A stretch of DNA of 64,000 bases from Paramacrobiotus metropolitanus (GCF_019649055.1 NW_026570263.1:620001-684000); one strand, 5' to 3'. Positions 9,920-22,222 are shown, counted from the first letter of the stretch. The notes: generated by a model from the sequence alone, not told the origin. Numbers and translations are program-made.

Positions 9920-12900
9920 GAGACGTGGTGTACTTTTATGATAAAATCAAAGGAAACCGAATACAAGGTCAAAAGCGCCGGAAACTTAAGGGGCCAGCCA
10001 AAGTTATATCAGCAAGGGCAAGTGATGCTCAAATTCGATACGGTGCAACTCTACAGTTCATTCCCAACTGTGATGTCCGCATACCCATCAAGTTAAGTCG
10101 CCAGGAACAAAGCCTCCGTTCTGAAATAAGCGACAATGTAAGTATGGAGTTTAAGTGCGGTTATTAAGATAAGACCAGATATGTGACGTACCATGGGCTT
10201 ATCCTGCTTAGTAAGTACATCTGTTCATATTTTAACGAAACTTAATCTCAGTACACATTCAGGTTTTACGCAGGCGCTGCATGGTTGAAACCAGCAAGCC
10301 TATATATGATATATGGCAGACGTAATCTGTCTATGTATTATATATAGTATAGGATCCCACGTGTAACTGAAAGGTCAGAACGATTCCCTCTAACTGAATA
10401 GGTCAGAATGATTCTGTTTGCACTCAGCTTCGTCTTTTTATAGTCTTACGGCGGAAAGATGGAAAGCTAAAGGTCAGCCTGATCCTGGCTGCTCAATTGG
10501 TGATTCTCTCTGTCAGATTCCCTATGGAGTCGCAAAGAAACACCATTAAAACATTTCAATTCTTTTCCGCGTTTATTTTTAACCAATCCCAGCGCCTGCG
10601 TAAGGTTTCCGTAGGAAACGTTACGAAGAAGATCTTTCCTTGTAGCTTGAAAAATCCTCGAATGCTGGATCAGATATTGCCGAAATTCCATCAGCAGCAG
10701 ATGCAAAAATCTCTCCGAAGTCCTTGATTGATGGCGAAACCATCTGTTCGCGTAACGGTTTGATGATACTCCAAAGCGAGTTGGAACGGCTCCGCAATAA
10801 TGGCGACATCTCCCCTGATATTGTTAATGCATTTTCTGAGACCGTAATTCGGAATACCAAGAACGTATCAGGGATGCTGCATACTTTTACCCCTTTGGCC
10901 CCTAGTTTTCGCGGATTAGAAAAAGGCTCAAAGGTCTGTTGTCAGATTCACTTTAATGACGTGAATCACTTTTGCGTTTCCTCTTGGGACCAGAAAAATA
11001 ATGAAGTCCTGTTGTACGACTCCTTGGCTTTACCGCTATCAGAAGGCCTCAAGTATCAGTTATGGAAGTGCTATGGTAGGAACTGCCAGAATATAAAAGT
11101 TCGCTACATGCCGGTACAAAAGCAGTTGGATGGTGTCAGCTGTGGGTTTTTTGCAATGGTTTTTGCTGCCGATATCGCTGTTTTTCATAAGGATCCATGT
11201 ATGCGCCATTATGATCCCGCTGATCTTCGCCGATGGGTTGAGAACACTATAGCATCCGGAAAACTCGAATCGCCAGAAACGCATGACAACCTAAATGTCA
11301 AACGCATATCCAACCGTCTGCCCGTCATCCTAATCACACGCGAAGAAGCCGAAAACATTGGACTTCGAATAGAAACCGAAGTAAGACTTACAGTTTTAAG
11401 TAGTAGTAAAACGACAAATAATCCTACGATTGCTAAAACTGGCATACGGTATTGTGATTGATCTGGTAATAATAAATACTTGTGTCTTGTGCAGAAATTG
11501 TCGAATTTTCCCGAGAGGGATAAATTGCCTTACCTGCAGAAACTTTCTTCGAATGGCAAAGCAAAGGTAAATTAAATCTTTCCTGCAAAATACAAGACCA
11601 TTTTTCGTTGAGTGACATACCGACACCTGAAGGGCTAATTGTACTTAATGGCACTGGTTATGGTGAGTTATGGTCACTTTATCTATAAGAAAGGGTTCTC
11701 ATAATTGTAGTTTTCATAATGGTACTCATAAATAAATTGTATGGTTCTCATAATTAAACGAATATTCAATATTTTCGGTTAGAAAATATGCAATTTCCGC
11801 AAGCATTATTGTGTAAAGGCAGTAAGCACCCTTTTGAAACAAAGCAACATATAGGAACTAACGAATTAATTACTTTTTGTCTTTCTGTGTAGGTGCAAAA
11901 AAAGCTAACCGACATGTATCCCGCTTTTCGCCTTGCGAATTCACCTTGTAAAGGGAATCCTGTGCTGGTCAAGCGGCTAAATCAAGCTTATTTAAGAAAT
12001 CCGAAGAAACGAGTGCGTTTTTCCCGTGCGGCAACTGCTTCCGGCGCTCGCGATATAACTCAATCAGATCCTGCTGATCAGATCAAAATGACCTCTCTAA
12101 CCAGCTCTTTTCAGGCTGTGCGTCAGTTTTATCGGTTACCAAAAAGTATTTTTCCGCGAAACTTCTGCGCATTTGCCTGCCCGGATGTCAGCAACATTAC
12201 ACGGGCCACCTTCAGTGACGTCAGGAAAGAAACGCACAACACGAAGCCGTGGGTTCAGATTATTTTCGTCGAAGAAAGTCGCTTCGTCCTAGCTGTGTGC
12301 ACCAACTTGGGAAACGTCGATGTGTACGACAGTACAAATTGCAGGGAATTAACGGACCGTATGACCGAAAGCTACTGGCAGATGTTTGCGTCGGAGGAAG
12401 GACATCTCCAAATAAAGTTCCATGCGCTTTCATTTCCTGGAACTAAAACAGCGATTAGTTCAATTGCTCACGCTTGTGAGTACATATTCGGAGTGTCGGT
12501 AGCGAGTAACCGCCATGGAACTGAAAATGAGCTAGCCGACTGGTTCAAGCAACTCGTCGAATCCAAAAGGTTTTCCCTCCCGCCGTACGGGCTTGTAACG
12601 CGCACTGCAGCAACCAAGGCTGCAGCAGCTACACATGTTGAAGTTGTGGATCATGACCGTTTTAAAAAGGCTGTCAGCAACCTCTACAAGTCTGGTATGA
12701 ACGAAGCCCGCCAAAACGGGTTGGCGAACAACAAACCAGAATCCGAGATTACGCCCGCGGCCTTGAAAGACATGACACCGAAAGGAACCGGTGGTCAACG
12801 TTCCATGATCGTTCCTACTGTGCCCAGGCAATTGTCTTCTGCAACAGGACAGTCCGCAGCCAAAGTCACCAAGTCAATCTCTAATTCAGTGACTGCGGGG

Positions 12901-15562
12901 TCAAGTTTACTTTCCCAAGACTCAAGTACTACGGATTCATATGACCTTGTGAGCGTATTTTTGCGCTGCGCGGAGAAAAATCTTCCAAAGAATATTTGTG
13001 GATTCTTCTGTCCTGTTGTTGACGGTTTAGGCCGCCACATTTTTGAACGTATCAGAAAGAATGTTGAGGACAGAAAAATGTGGGCGCAGATCATCCGTTT
13101 TGATGACGACTTCTATGTTTTCTGTACATGTTCCAAACTGGGAGCCGTGGACATTTATGACTGCACGAAGCATCCGCTGACAGATGAAATGATTGAAAGA
13201 TACTGGGAGCTGTTTGGCACAGAAAACGGCGACTTAAAACTGAATTTTAAGAATGTGCCAGTTTCTCCAAAATATTCAGGGATGTACAGCATTTTATTCG
13301 CTGCTGAGTTTCTGGCGGCTTCCCCTGTTGCATCGCACCCGTACGCTCATAATAACGAACTTTTAGCATGGTTCAAGAAGTGCGCGTCATCAGGGGGTTT
13401 TAGCCTGCCCCCGTACGATGGCAAGGGAAATATGAAAATGGACCGTAGAAAACCAAGCACTGTGACAATCAGTAAAGAGAAGTTTGAATCTGCTAAAGCA
13501 AAGCTGTATGAAGAATCATTGGCTATTCAACAAGCCTTTCATGATCGGAGAAAGGTATGAAACGAAAATTATTTTACATATTCTAATATGATTTAAAGGT
13601 GAAATGTTATTTTTCTAAAAATGCTACTGTACTACTGTATATACACCAGTGTAAATTTAGAATTATCAAGACGATCTGTATTACAACAACCCCGTCCCCT
13701 CTAGAAAAAAAACTGTTTTGAATTTGAAAATATAAAACCGCAATTAGATTCAGCATGGTTGAAAACAGTGTCACTTGCGTTTTGATTCAGAAAAAATTGG
13801 CTCCTAACCCCTCTCCCAAATATTAGTACCGATGCTGATAGAACGATAATTCTCAAAGTGACCTTGAAAAAGTTTTCAAAGTGTGGTTTCATAGAGAAGA
13901 AACTCAATAAATTTAGTTCATGCTTAAAACTTGGATAATAAACTCAGAATTCTATTTTATCATAATTACCGGCCATGCGGCTCGTCTTTCCTTACAATCT
14001 TTTTAAAATCGTTAGGGGGTGTAAAGTGTGAACATGAACTGTCATACAAAATGCCTATTAAGGAAACCCGTTTTATTTAAATCACCGCCCTAACCCAGGG
14101 TGAATCAACACAGTCTCACACCCGAAAATCGAAAAGAATTGACACATCTTGCCATATGCAACAACATAAAAATTCAGTATTTGACGCATTCACCCTTCAG
14201 TATGCGAGTAGAGGTTGTACGGCATCTGTAGACGTTGTACGATAACGCGTACGGTATCCGGTATGCAAAAAAAGAAGCAAAATGTCCCGTTATTTTTTTT
14301 ATTAAGTATATTTTTGTTTAAGGAACTCGAGGCCCTGTTGGGAGAACGCTCGGATGCAGAAGATGAGATATCGGACCCGGAAATTACTCGAAGTTTCGAA
14401 AATCCAGTGCAAGCGGTCGGAATCCAAACGTCAAGACGCTTATCCTCAGTTCTGTCGGATATCGGATTGACCCATGAAGATTTAGCCAGCATACTTGCAC
14501 CAAAGCAGCCTCTGACAACTTTCATAATTTCTGGAGTATTAGAAATTTTGAAAGCTCAGTTTCCGCATATTGATGGTTTACACCCAATAGAAGTCTTGGA
14601 CGACAAAGGCGAATTGTCACCAACCCGGCGTTCTTTATTCTTTAAGGATCGCAAATTTCTGCAAATTGCGTTTGTTCACCGCAACCATTTCCTTGTGCTC
14701 CAAGGGATCGGCCAGCAAGCCGGAAGAAAGTCACCCTTTATTGTAAATGTTTTTGACAGCTTGGCGCTTGAAATGGGAAAAGCCAAAGACTCGGAACTTA
14801 TGAAAATAAGTGCAGCTCTGGCTAACACTACTGCTAAAGAAATCGAAATACGTCTGCAGCCCTGTGACCAACAGCCAAATCATATCGATTGTGGACTCTA
14901 CGCAGTGGCTTCTGCCACATCTGTTTGTTACGAACAGGACCTGAGCAAAATCGTGTTCGAAAAGGATGAGGTAACTATTCGGAACTTCGTTAATACACTC
15001 GCTTACCAAACACGAAACTTTTTTTGGAAAGCGTATCCAAACATTGCTTTTCTGGTTTATATAACTAACGCCTGTCATGCCAGATTGCCGGTACACAAAA
15101 ATGCCGAATTATTTTTTGAACGCTCCTTGTACTGTTTCCGAACTTGCAAAATTTTAGAGGCCTATTTCCAGTCAGCCGTTCTGCTGAGATAAAAATTTAG
15201 CATACAAGGTTTTTCAAATCAAAAACTGAACTAAGCGCCCCTAAAAGCATTTTATTTATTATGCTCTCTTCGCATAGATGCGTCAGCACCTTCACAACTG
15301 TGTCGTGAACAAGTTCATGGCGCCGTTCCCTTGCACCGAAGTCCAGACAAATTTATTGGAGGCATGCGACGATCCCCAACGATTTACCCATCGGTTTCCA
15401 ATCATATGCAGCTGCAGATTGCCTGCACCAACTTCCGCTAAGAAAGTGATCAAATGCCGATATAAAAATTGCCCGATCCAAACGTTTCACACTAGCTGCA
15501 TTCCAGAACGCCGTGCAAAAAAAGAAAAGTTTGGATGCAGCCTTTGCAGCCGCAAAATTTAA
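9920..15562 (+). CDS. Multi-Ulp1 (C48-like) protein with integrase-C-like domain and PHD-like finger, 5' incomplete
   Basis: Exons 9920-10137, 10646-11380, 11495-11566, 11893-13554, 14323-14970 and 15278-15562 join in phase 0 throughout. Exon 1 (GDVVYFYD...KGPAKVI) resembles the SH3-like C-terminal domain of transposon integrases. Exon 2 encodes a Ulp1/C48-type cysteine protease with His (NHFCV), Asp (YDSL), Gln and Cys (QLDGVSCGFF). Exon 4 carries two diverged repeats that keep the Asp strand (VDVYDST, VDIYDCT) but lack the His and Cys. Exon 5 is another Ulp1-like unit (RNHFLVL, FDSLAL, HIDCGLYA) that continues into MRQHL...FPC of exon 6. The end is a Cys-rich CxC...CxxC finger with the spacing of a PHD. 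It is probably a transposon-derived gene or old element. Exon 1 starts at an acceptor with one base owed by a missing upstream exon. Function is unknown; deSUMOylation-type activity is inference only. Confidence 0.65.
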
Positions 15563-16092
15563 GGAAGTAGTGGAAAGTTCTTCTTCCGATACTTTTTTTC
15601 AGTCGTGCAACATGTATGACCTTCTAAGATCAGCTCAGATGGAAAATAGAAATTCGTGTGTGTCCTCTGTGGGTGCAGAAACAGTACAGTACTTGGAACT
15701 GTTTATTTGTCAACAGCACTAACTATGAGCAGTGTATTACTTAGCGAATTTGAAAAAAAACAACACTGTAAACGGATGCAATGGTACAATTCTCAAAGGA
15801 TAGCAGATAATAAACGCAGCCTCCACAATGGAATGAAATAAAATTTTGCAGATAAAAGATAACATCTAAGTGCTTTGAAAACAATTAATTACGGTTTACA
15901 ACGATCAGTATGGATGCCAGTTGCCCGGTGCCAGTAAAAACAGTCAGCACAGGCAATTGTAGCGTTCATTTGTAAAAAATTATGCACTGCATTAATAAAG
16001 AGAAAACGCTTCTCTAATTTCGGTGTCGGTACAGTCCCTAGGAAGCTGCATCTGATGCTGCAGCCCGGTTGGGCTAACGCTACGCAGAATGT
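15563..16092. other. Intergenic, no gene seen
   Basis: This is the 3' flank of the Ulp1-like gene. AATAAA-like strings occur near 15809 and 15837. Nothing else can be supported. Confidence 0.4.
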
Positions 16093-16200
16093 CAAATTTC
16101 GCTGTTATTGTGCCGGTTCGGCTGATATATTGGAGTTCCTATAGACAATGCATAGCGTTGGGTCGGCAGAAATGTGGGTGCAGTTCGGCAAATATATTGG
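16093..16200. repeat. Interspersed repeat, copy 1
   Basis: This stretch aligns with 16698-16800 at roughly 80-85% by eye. Each copy contains the motif ttcggctgatatattgg (16117-16133 here). In this copy a second version of the motif closes the unit at 16184-16200. No coding capacity is seen. It is probably a small non-autonomous element. Confidence 0.55.
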
Positions 16201-16697
16201 TCGTTGTATGTAAAATATTTTTTAAATTTTGGGTGCCCAAATTTTCCATGACTTCGCCAATTTAACTGCAAATATGTTCATGTTGCCTATGTGTTGAAAA
16301 ACTTAAAGTACTTATGGCGTTTCAATAACCTTTGTCATTTCGTTTACAGTTTCATCAGTGCATATAAAGGCATACCAAACTGGTTTGTACAGTGACTGTT
16401 GCGGAACTAAATGCTTGATAGTTTTTAAGTTCTGTAAAGTTGTCTAAGGGAAATGTACATTGTACAGCATTCACAGTTTGTATGCGTTAGAAGAATAGTT
16501 ATTTGGAAAAATATAAATATACTCATCAATTAATTTTGTTTTGCGATGATGTCCTCTCCTGCAAGGATTAGACACGGCGCAAGAGAAAGCGCGGGCTTCT
16601 CTGCCTGTTTAGTGGCGGTACAATATGCTTAGTCGGCTGTATGTGTATATGACGCAGCCCGGGCGTGCATCTGCCAGCTCGCACTCAGCAAAAGTAT

Positions 16698-16860
16698 CAA
16701 ATTTCACTGTTGCGCCGGTTCGGCTGATATATTGGAGATCCCATAGACAATGCATAGGTCGGGTCGGCAGAATTGTGGGAGCAGTTCGGCAGATTTATGG
16801 GAGAAAATCCACTTTCCTGCCGGGCTCGCCAACAGGAAACAGGCCAATATATCTGCCGGC
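16698..16860. repeat. Interspersed repeat, copy 2, with inverted end
   Basis: This is the second copy of the 16093-16200 repeat. It carries ttcggctgatatattgg at 16719-16735, and an inverted version (ccaatatatctgccgg) near 16843-16858 would allow a fold-back of about 140 bp. It looks like a degenerate MITE or fold-back element. Confidence 0.5.
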
Positions 16861-17045
16861 TACAAGCGCCTACTACCAATTTTGTTTTTCCGCAAAATTT
16901 TCTCCATGGTTTTGGCAAGTTTACTGGTTTGTGAAGTGGTTTTTCCGAAAATGGACTAAGTAGGAGTGGCTACTGGCTAGTACCCGGTACACGCCTTTTA
17001 ACTGAGAAGCCAAAATAAAAAGAAAACCGACACCAAAAAACACAA

Positions 17046-17293
17046 AATTTCCGCCGGCAGAAAATTCCGCCGCCGTTTTGACATTGGCCGTTTGTCTCTT
17101 TTGCGCGGCTCAGGTATTCTCTTGAACTTGTTCGCGCGTTCTGTGCAGACTGCCGAAGCAGCAAGACTGTACATGCATGCGACCCGATAAAGAGGGTTAT
17201 AATAAATTAAAAAGTTACAAAAATTCCGCCGGCAGTTTGACCACGAGAATTTCCGCCGGCAGAAAATTCCGCCGCCGTTTTGACATTGGCCGT
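17046..17293. repeat. 46-bp direct repeat pair
   Basis: The same 46 bases, starting aatttccgccggcag and ending acattggccgt, occur at 17046-17091 and 17248-17293 without a mismatch. A third partial ttccgccggcag lies at 17223. The 156 bases between them are unique. Near-identity suggests a recent duplication or the ends of a small element. Confidence 0.65.
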
Positions 17294-17650
17294 CAGAACT
17301 GTTAGCCACACGCTAAATATGGGACACACGAATAGTGACATTATTCCTCCGGTAAATGGCAAAAGAGAAACGCACAAAAAACAAACGAATGGTAAAAGTT
17401 CCTAAGAGGCAATAAATAGCCATCACCATAACCCACGAAGAGCCATTGCGGGGCTGTACCACTTATCAGTCGAGGCAACGCCTCCTTTTGAGCTAAGACA
17501 GAAAAATTTGAACATAGGATACATAATGGGATACATTCAGGTTACAATTGCGCTGATCTTCGCAAAAAATTTTCTGAAAGTGCGTGCGTCGCATGACGAC
17601 TATTTAGTATTTACACAATCTTAGTAAACCCATTACGACTAAGGACTTAC
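17294..17650. other. Intergenic, no gene seen
   Basis: I searched this stretch for the F-box exons 2 and 3 that should follow the exon-1 copy at 17651-18333 and found neither. Nothing else can be supported. Confidence 0.4.
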
Positions 17651-18333
17651 AAAATCATCGGGTGCCATAGGGAGTCCATCGTTCCGTTGGAAATACAACA
17701 ATAACCTACTTTGTCGAACGGCAATGCAGCCAGCACTACAGTCGCGGCTCAACTGCTGCCACAGCAGCCCATCGGCCACATTGGGTACCGACCAGTAGCG
17801 CCTGGGCAGCCTGCATTCGCGGCTGATGAAGTAGCCAGGAGCCAGGCGGCACTGCTGCAGTTCATCCGCCGACGGTACACTGCGGATCTGCTGGACGGGG
17901 ACGATCTCTTTTATCAGCGCATCGCCCAACTGCACCTCAACCAGTACACACTCCATATCGCTGCAGTACGATCCGGCCGTATTGGAATGTCCTTCCTGGC
18001 AGAACGAGTTGGATCGTCCACGCACGAGCTGGACCGACGCGTAACAAGGCTTGCAGCGGATGGGTCTCCGCCCAGGCCCGGTCCTTCCATGCGTCCCACG
18101 ATGCGACGGCGACCGACGGACAGCTGAAGAGGTTCCCGTACTCCACCAACTCACAGTGACGCTGCGGACAGTCAAAGTCCACCAGCAGACCCTGCTGCGC
18201 GTCGTCCGCTGACGCGAGACCGATGACGACGCCGTGTTGCAGCGTCCCGTTGATCAACACATCCATGCCGTTCCACTGGCACACTTCATACACAGTGCCA
18301 CTGTAATGAGTGGCGAATGGCGAAGAGGTGCAT
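17651..18333 (-). pseudogene. F-box family exon-1 pseudogene, member C
   Basis: The sequence matches exon 1 of genes A and B from the ATG (18333) to the donor (TTT|GTAAGT at 17651). It has at least two frame breaks. One comes within the first dozen codons, so the ATG frame stops after about 15 residues. Another comes near 18000, where the WTWWPV stretch is shortened to WTIQL. Family motifs such as NGTLQHGVVIG and DFDCPQRHCELVEYGNLF remain readable. No F-box exon lies downstream before 15.6 kb. It is a decayed partial copy. Confidence 0.75.
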
Positions 18334-18520
18334 GTTGCAGGGAGAAGTCTTCGTAAATAAGGATATGTGATAGACTGATAGCGCCGAATTGTACCCGGCT
18401 TGGCTACCCAATAAACAATCAATCAATCAACCGGCGGATCGAACCAAGAACGGATGATGAAATTACAATTAAATGTTTGTAAAATCACAAGCGCTGAATT
18501 TGACCGAAGTGTCAATGACG

Positions 18521-18570
18521 ACCTTTCAACTACTGTTGCCCCTGGGTGCGAGAGGCGCCGCTCAGCGCCT
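18521..18570 (-). repeat. F-box upstream conserved block, copy C
   Basis: A copy of the 50-bp block (core cctgggtgcgagaggcgccgctcagcgcc), about 190 bp upstream of the ATG of pseudogene C. The sequence between the block and the ATG (taaacaatca, gcgctgaatttgacc) is also shared with copy A, so the duplicated unit includes the whole 5' region. Confidence 0.5.
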
Positions 18571-18747
18571 AGCCACCTACTACCCTGTTCGTAACTACGG
18601 TACTTACTTATTTTTGTTGTGTTTGGCTGCTTGATTTGTTTTTCCGAAAACTGACTCAAAAACCGGCAAGAACACCACAGGTCCACAACGAGGGACAAGC
18701 AGAGACTAAGCGGATCGGTTGCAGTGAAGAGTGTCTGCTCGCAGAAT

Positions 18748-18833
18748 CTATGACACGTTAACCACCAAGCGTTCATCGTCCGCAAAATTGCGGAACACCG
18801 GCATGTTCTCATGTCTTCGTTCAGCTCCATTAA
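18748..18833 (-). pseudogene. Relic of the SORL1 terminal exon, copy C
   Basis: On the minus strand this reads [18 protein letters not shown] and a stop, against [18 protein letters not shown] and a stop in the real SorLA terminal exon (23177-23256). Bases after the stop also match. Two extra bases upstream of the Met break the frame from the preceding ELNED codons, and the intron acceptor is replaced. It is a dead copy carried with the F-box segmental duplication, 4.4 kb from its source. Confidence 0.75.
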
Positions 18834-19171
18834 ACTCAAGTGGCAATAAAACAGTCAAAATCCACAATCCATGATGCCTCAGCCATGCTTGTAGCCAGAT
18901 GTCAGCACTGCATCCATTTTCTCCTTTTATTACAGGAGCAGGAGATCCACCTCTGAGTACGGTGCGAACTGTTTGCCTGTTTGGTTCTGTTGTTGTTCTG
19001 ATACGGTTTTAATCGAGCCATATAAGTAAGTTGAGTCTCGCACTTTAATACTTGTCCAGTAGATACATAGCAAATTTGCGAAATATAACGCGGAATAATC
19101 GATCAGCCAAACTACGTACTGTACAATTGGCGTTTTACTTCATTGCACAAGCATTTTCAATACACAGTAAA

Positions 19172-19753
19172 TTAGAAAACCAAAAACAGTTCATCAAGAT
19201 TGCGACTGCACTCAACTGTACCAAGAACAAAAGCAGCAGTGCCCCGTTGTATTTCTAAACTGCAACGCTGCAACAAAAACTGTTTCGTACGGCTTTCTCC
19301 AGTCTGCTCCCGAATACGTTTGGTCAAATCCGAAATAAAACCACTGGTACTTGGTCCACAGCGTCCCATAGTTTCGAAAGCAAAAGGCTGGACAATGTAT
19401 CGATCCCTCAACTTCTCATATTTTCCCAGTTTTCGAATTTCAGCGGCTTCCGCAGCGGCGCCAGGGTTGTCAGAAGTCTGGCCGATATATGTTGCCGCTC
19501 GCGTGTCTGCTACAGTGACATCCCACACTAAAGGTTTTCCATATTGCCAAGGATACATAGTCATGCCATCTGGTCGTTTTCCAGTTTCTCTATCAAGTCC
19601 GGGAGGTTCCAAGATAGCCGATATTTTAGCAGATCCGCAAGCCCGCTGAACTATGTTGTAAAGCGCGCTGTGGCGCCGCATCCGTCCTGCACTTTTCTTA
19701 CAGCAAAGGCCATGATGACCGTATCTGTCAACCATTTCGCCACAACTATACAA
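19172..19753 (-). pseudogene. Non-LTR retroelement C-terminal fragment, copy 2
   Basis: This open frame of 193 codons begins CGEMVDRYGHHGLCC...RRHSALYNIV, a Cys/His cluster. It continues with ILEPPGLDRE, KRPDGMTMYPW and LVWDVTVADT, then a C-terminal block shared with 850-1143. The spaced acidic residues (RPDG, WDVTVAD) after a Cys/His cluster resemble the restriction-like endonuclease region of R2-type non-LTR elements. That assignment is by pattern only. No reverse transcriptase domain adjoins it, so it is a 5'-truncated fragment, as expected for non-LTR insertions. Confidence 0.55.
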
Positions 19754-20061
19754 TTTAGCACTGTGATACCGTTATTTCTCATTTGTCTGCAGTCAGGCCG
19801 TATTTCTTCAGCCAAGAAAAACACTATTACTGTAATACGGTACCATAGGTAGTGTGCTGGAATCAGAAAAAGCACCACAGTTGCACAAAAATCATGTTGA
19901 ATTTTTAAGTATCGCCGTAGAGAAAGACAACCGGCTCAATAACGATTTTGGTTGTTTTTTCAGTGTTGAAACTCGTATCGTATCGTTGAAACTCGTTTTA
20001 ATTAGTGGCCAGCGCAAGCATTGTTGTATGTGCATTGGCTTTTGCTGAATAAATCATTCTT

Positions 20062-22222
20062 TCACATGCTATCGCCAATTCGGCCGTACAAGGCAACTTG
20101 CGCCAACTTTGTCAGCCGGAACACATTCAAGTTGGCCAAATTCTCCGTCGTCCATTTTTGATGAGCACTGCACTGTGCCGTTCGTGGATCAGCACCCATA
20201 AACTCGTTCAAAACCTAAACACCAAGAAAAACAGCGGCTTTCAGGCAAAAGCAGAATGCGTTGCATAATGCGGCTTTAGCCTGCAGGCTCATACCGATAT
20301 TATTCCTTCGCACTTGTTAGTATCCTTTGTGCGGACACAACACGCCACCCACTCAGCGAGTCTCGGCAGATCCACCAGCTCTCTCTCCACTAGTGACCTT
20401 TCATGGACATCCCACAACTGTAGCAGCCGTTGCGCGGCTGCATCCCGCAGACAGAACTTGGCAAAGGCCACGAGGGCGCTGGTCTCCGGCAGCGACCACT
20501 CGCAATCGCGCCACACCACCACACGGCAGCTGGCTTCCAGCTCAGACCACCGGTGATTGATCAACCTCATGTAATGGCGCAGCTCGTAATCGTAATCACT
20601 GAAATCACACCGGGAGAAGACCAGCGTCTTAATGCGGCGCTGCTGCAGCAAGATCAGGACCACTTCGTACACGCCCCGCGACCAAGAACATAACTCGGAT
20701 GAATCCTCCAGGATGATGGTGTCCGTGGCGGATATGACGCACTTGAGCATACATGCCGCCAGCAGGAACTGCTCGGCCTCCTCACTGCGGTACCTGTGGA
20801 AGGGATGTCGGCAGGAGATCCACAGGTGCTTGCCGATCGCATTCGAATCCAGCATCGCCTCCCACAGGCGGCAGACGCGCCGCTTGCGGACCCGCTCGAT
20901 GTTGTCCAGTGACTGGAAGATCTCCGCCAATAGTTCGCGTGCCAAGGGAAGGCCGCGGCCCGTTCGATGCTCGTCGGTGGACCGAGCTTTGACTCTTCTC
21001 AAAGAGGGAGCGAAACGATGGCCGGTCGATTCTCCTTCTTCTGGGCGTCCATCGCTCTCGCCGGGCGCCACAGACGCGTGATGTTCGATGTCAAAACTTG
21101 GTTCCTTCGAATTTCAAAAGGTATCAGTTATTTTAAAACGCTCGCCCGCTTGATTAGTTATAGGCTATAGCAGTTATTTACAGTACTAACACCACAATCA
21201 CTAATTTTACTCTAAGTTTGCAGACTGCAGTTGTTGCTAATTGAGAAAAAAAATGGCACTTATTGTGATGTCGCAGTTGTGTTTGTTAAAGGAGATTCAT
21301 TGTTAAGAAACTGTTTATCAGAACAGGCGAGAGTTATTCCACTTGCTTTTGTTTCAACATTTAAGTCTGGAGATTACGCGTGATAATGCTATGGCCTATG
21401 AGTGTATGTGCACAATCCCTTCTCATGTTAATTGGGACATATAAAAATTCTTGCTTCAGTGGTGCTCGTTGGTGTGTATATCGAAAAGAAAAATAACAAC
21501 TTATGTATCACTTCGAAGAGAAACATTCTGCAACCTGTAACAACCAGCTTACCAATCTGTCAAGGGAAATAGCAAGCCCATCGCGGCGCTGAAAGTACGC
21601 AAAGCTGTCAGTACGTGCAGCAGTGCAGCAGGCTTGAAACTCGCGGCTGAGCTCCTGCCACAGCAGTCGCGTCGCCTCCGGGGGCGCCGTCCAGTATCCC
21701 TTGGGTAGACGGCGTTCTCGGCTGACGAAATACTCCGGTCCCAGACGGCGCTGCTGCAGATCTTCAGGGGAAGGTACCTCGCGGATCTGACGCAGCGGAA
21801 TCACGCGCATCGCCCCACTGCACCTCCACCACACCACAATCAAAATCGCTGCCTGACTCTTTGCACGCCTTGGCAATCTCTGGGAGGGCTAATTTGACCG
21901 GACACCATGTCCAGGCGCGACCATGACCGACGCGCAGCAGCGCTTGCAGAGGATGGCTCCGCGCCCACGCAGCCTCCTGCCACGCGTCCCAGGACGCGGG
22001 GAGCAGGTACGGGTCGCTGAAGATGCTGCCGTACGCGCCGAATTCGCCCTGCCGCTGTGGACAGTCGAAGTCGATGAGTAGGCCCTGGTTGGCGTTGTCG
22101 CCAGATGCCAGGCCGATGACGACGCCGCGCTGCAGCGCTCCGTTGATCAGCACATCCACCGCGTTCCACTGGTGCATATCGTACACAACGGCGCAGCGAT
22201 AACTGCCGGCGAATAGATGCAT
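20062..22222 (-). pseudogene. F-box family member D, frameshifted exon 1
   Basis: Exons 22222-21553, 21104-20295 and 20214-20062 match the plan of A and B. Exon 2 is 810 nt as in B and fully open, with the F-box LARELLAEIFQSL...VCRLWEAML. Exon 3 is open and ends in the family tail (GADPRTAQ...KWT). Exon 1 is 670 nt, one base out of phase. The frame breaks near 21810 after VVEVQWGDA, where A reads GDATMKVIVPVQQIR and the other frame here reads RVIPLRQIREVPSPEDLQQRRL. Either it is a recent pseudogene or there is a sequence error. It is the family member closest to SORL1 and may represent the source locus of the duplications. Confidence 0.7.
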
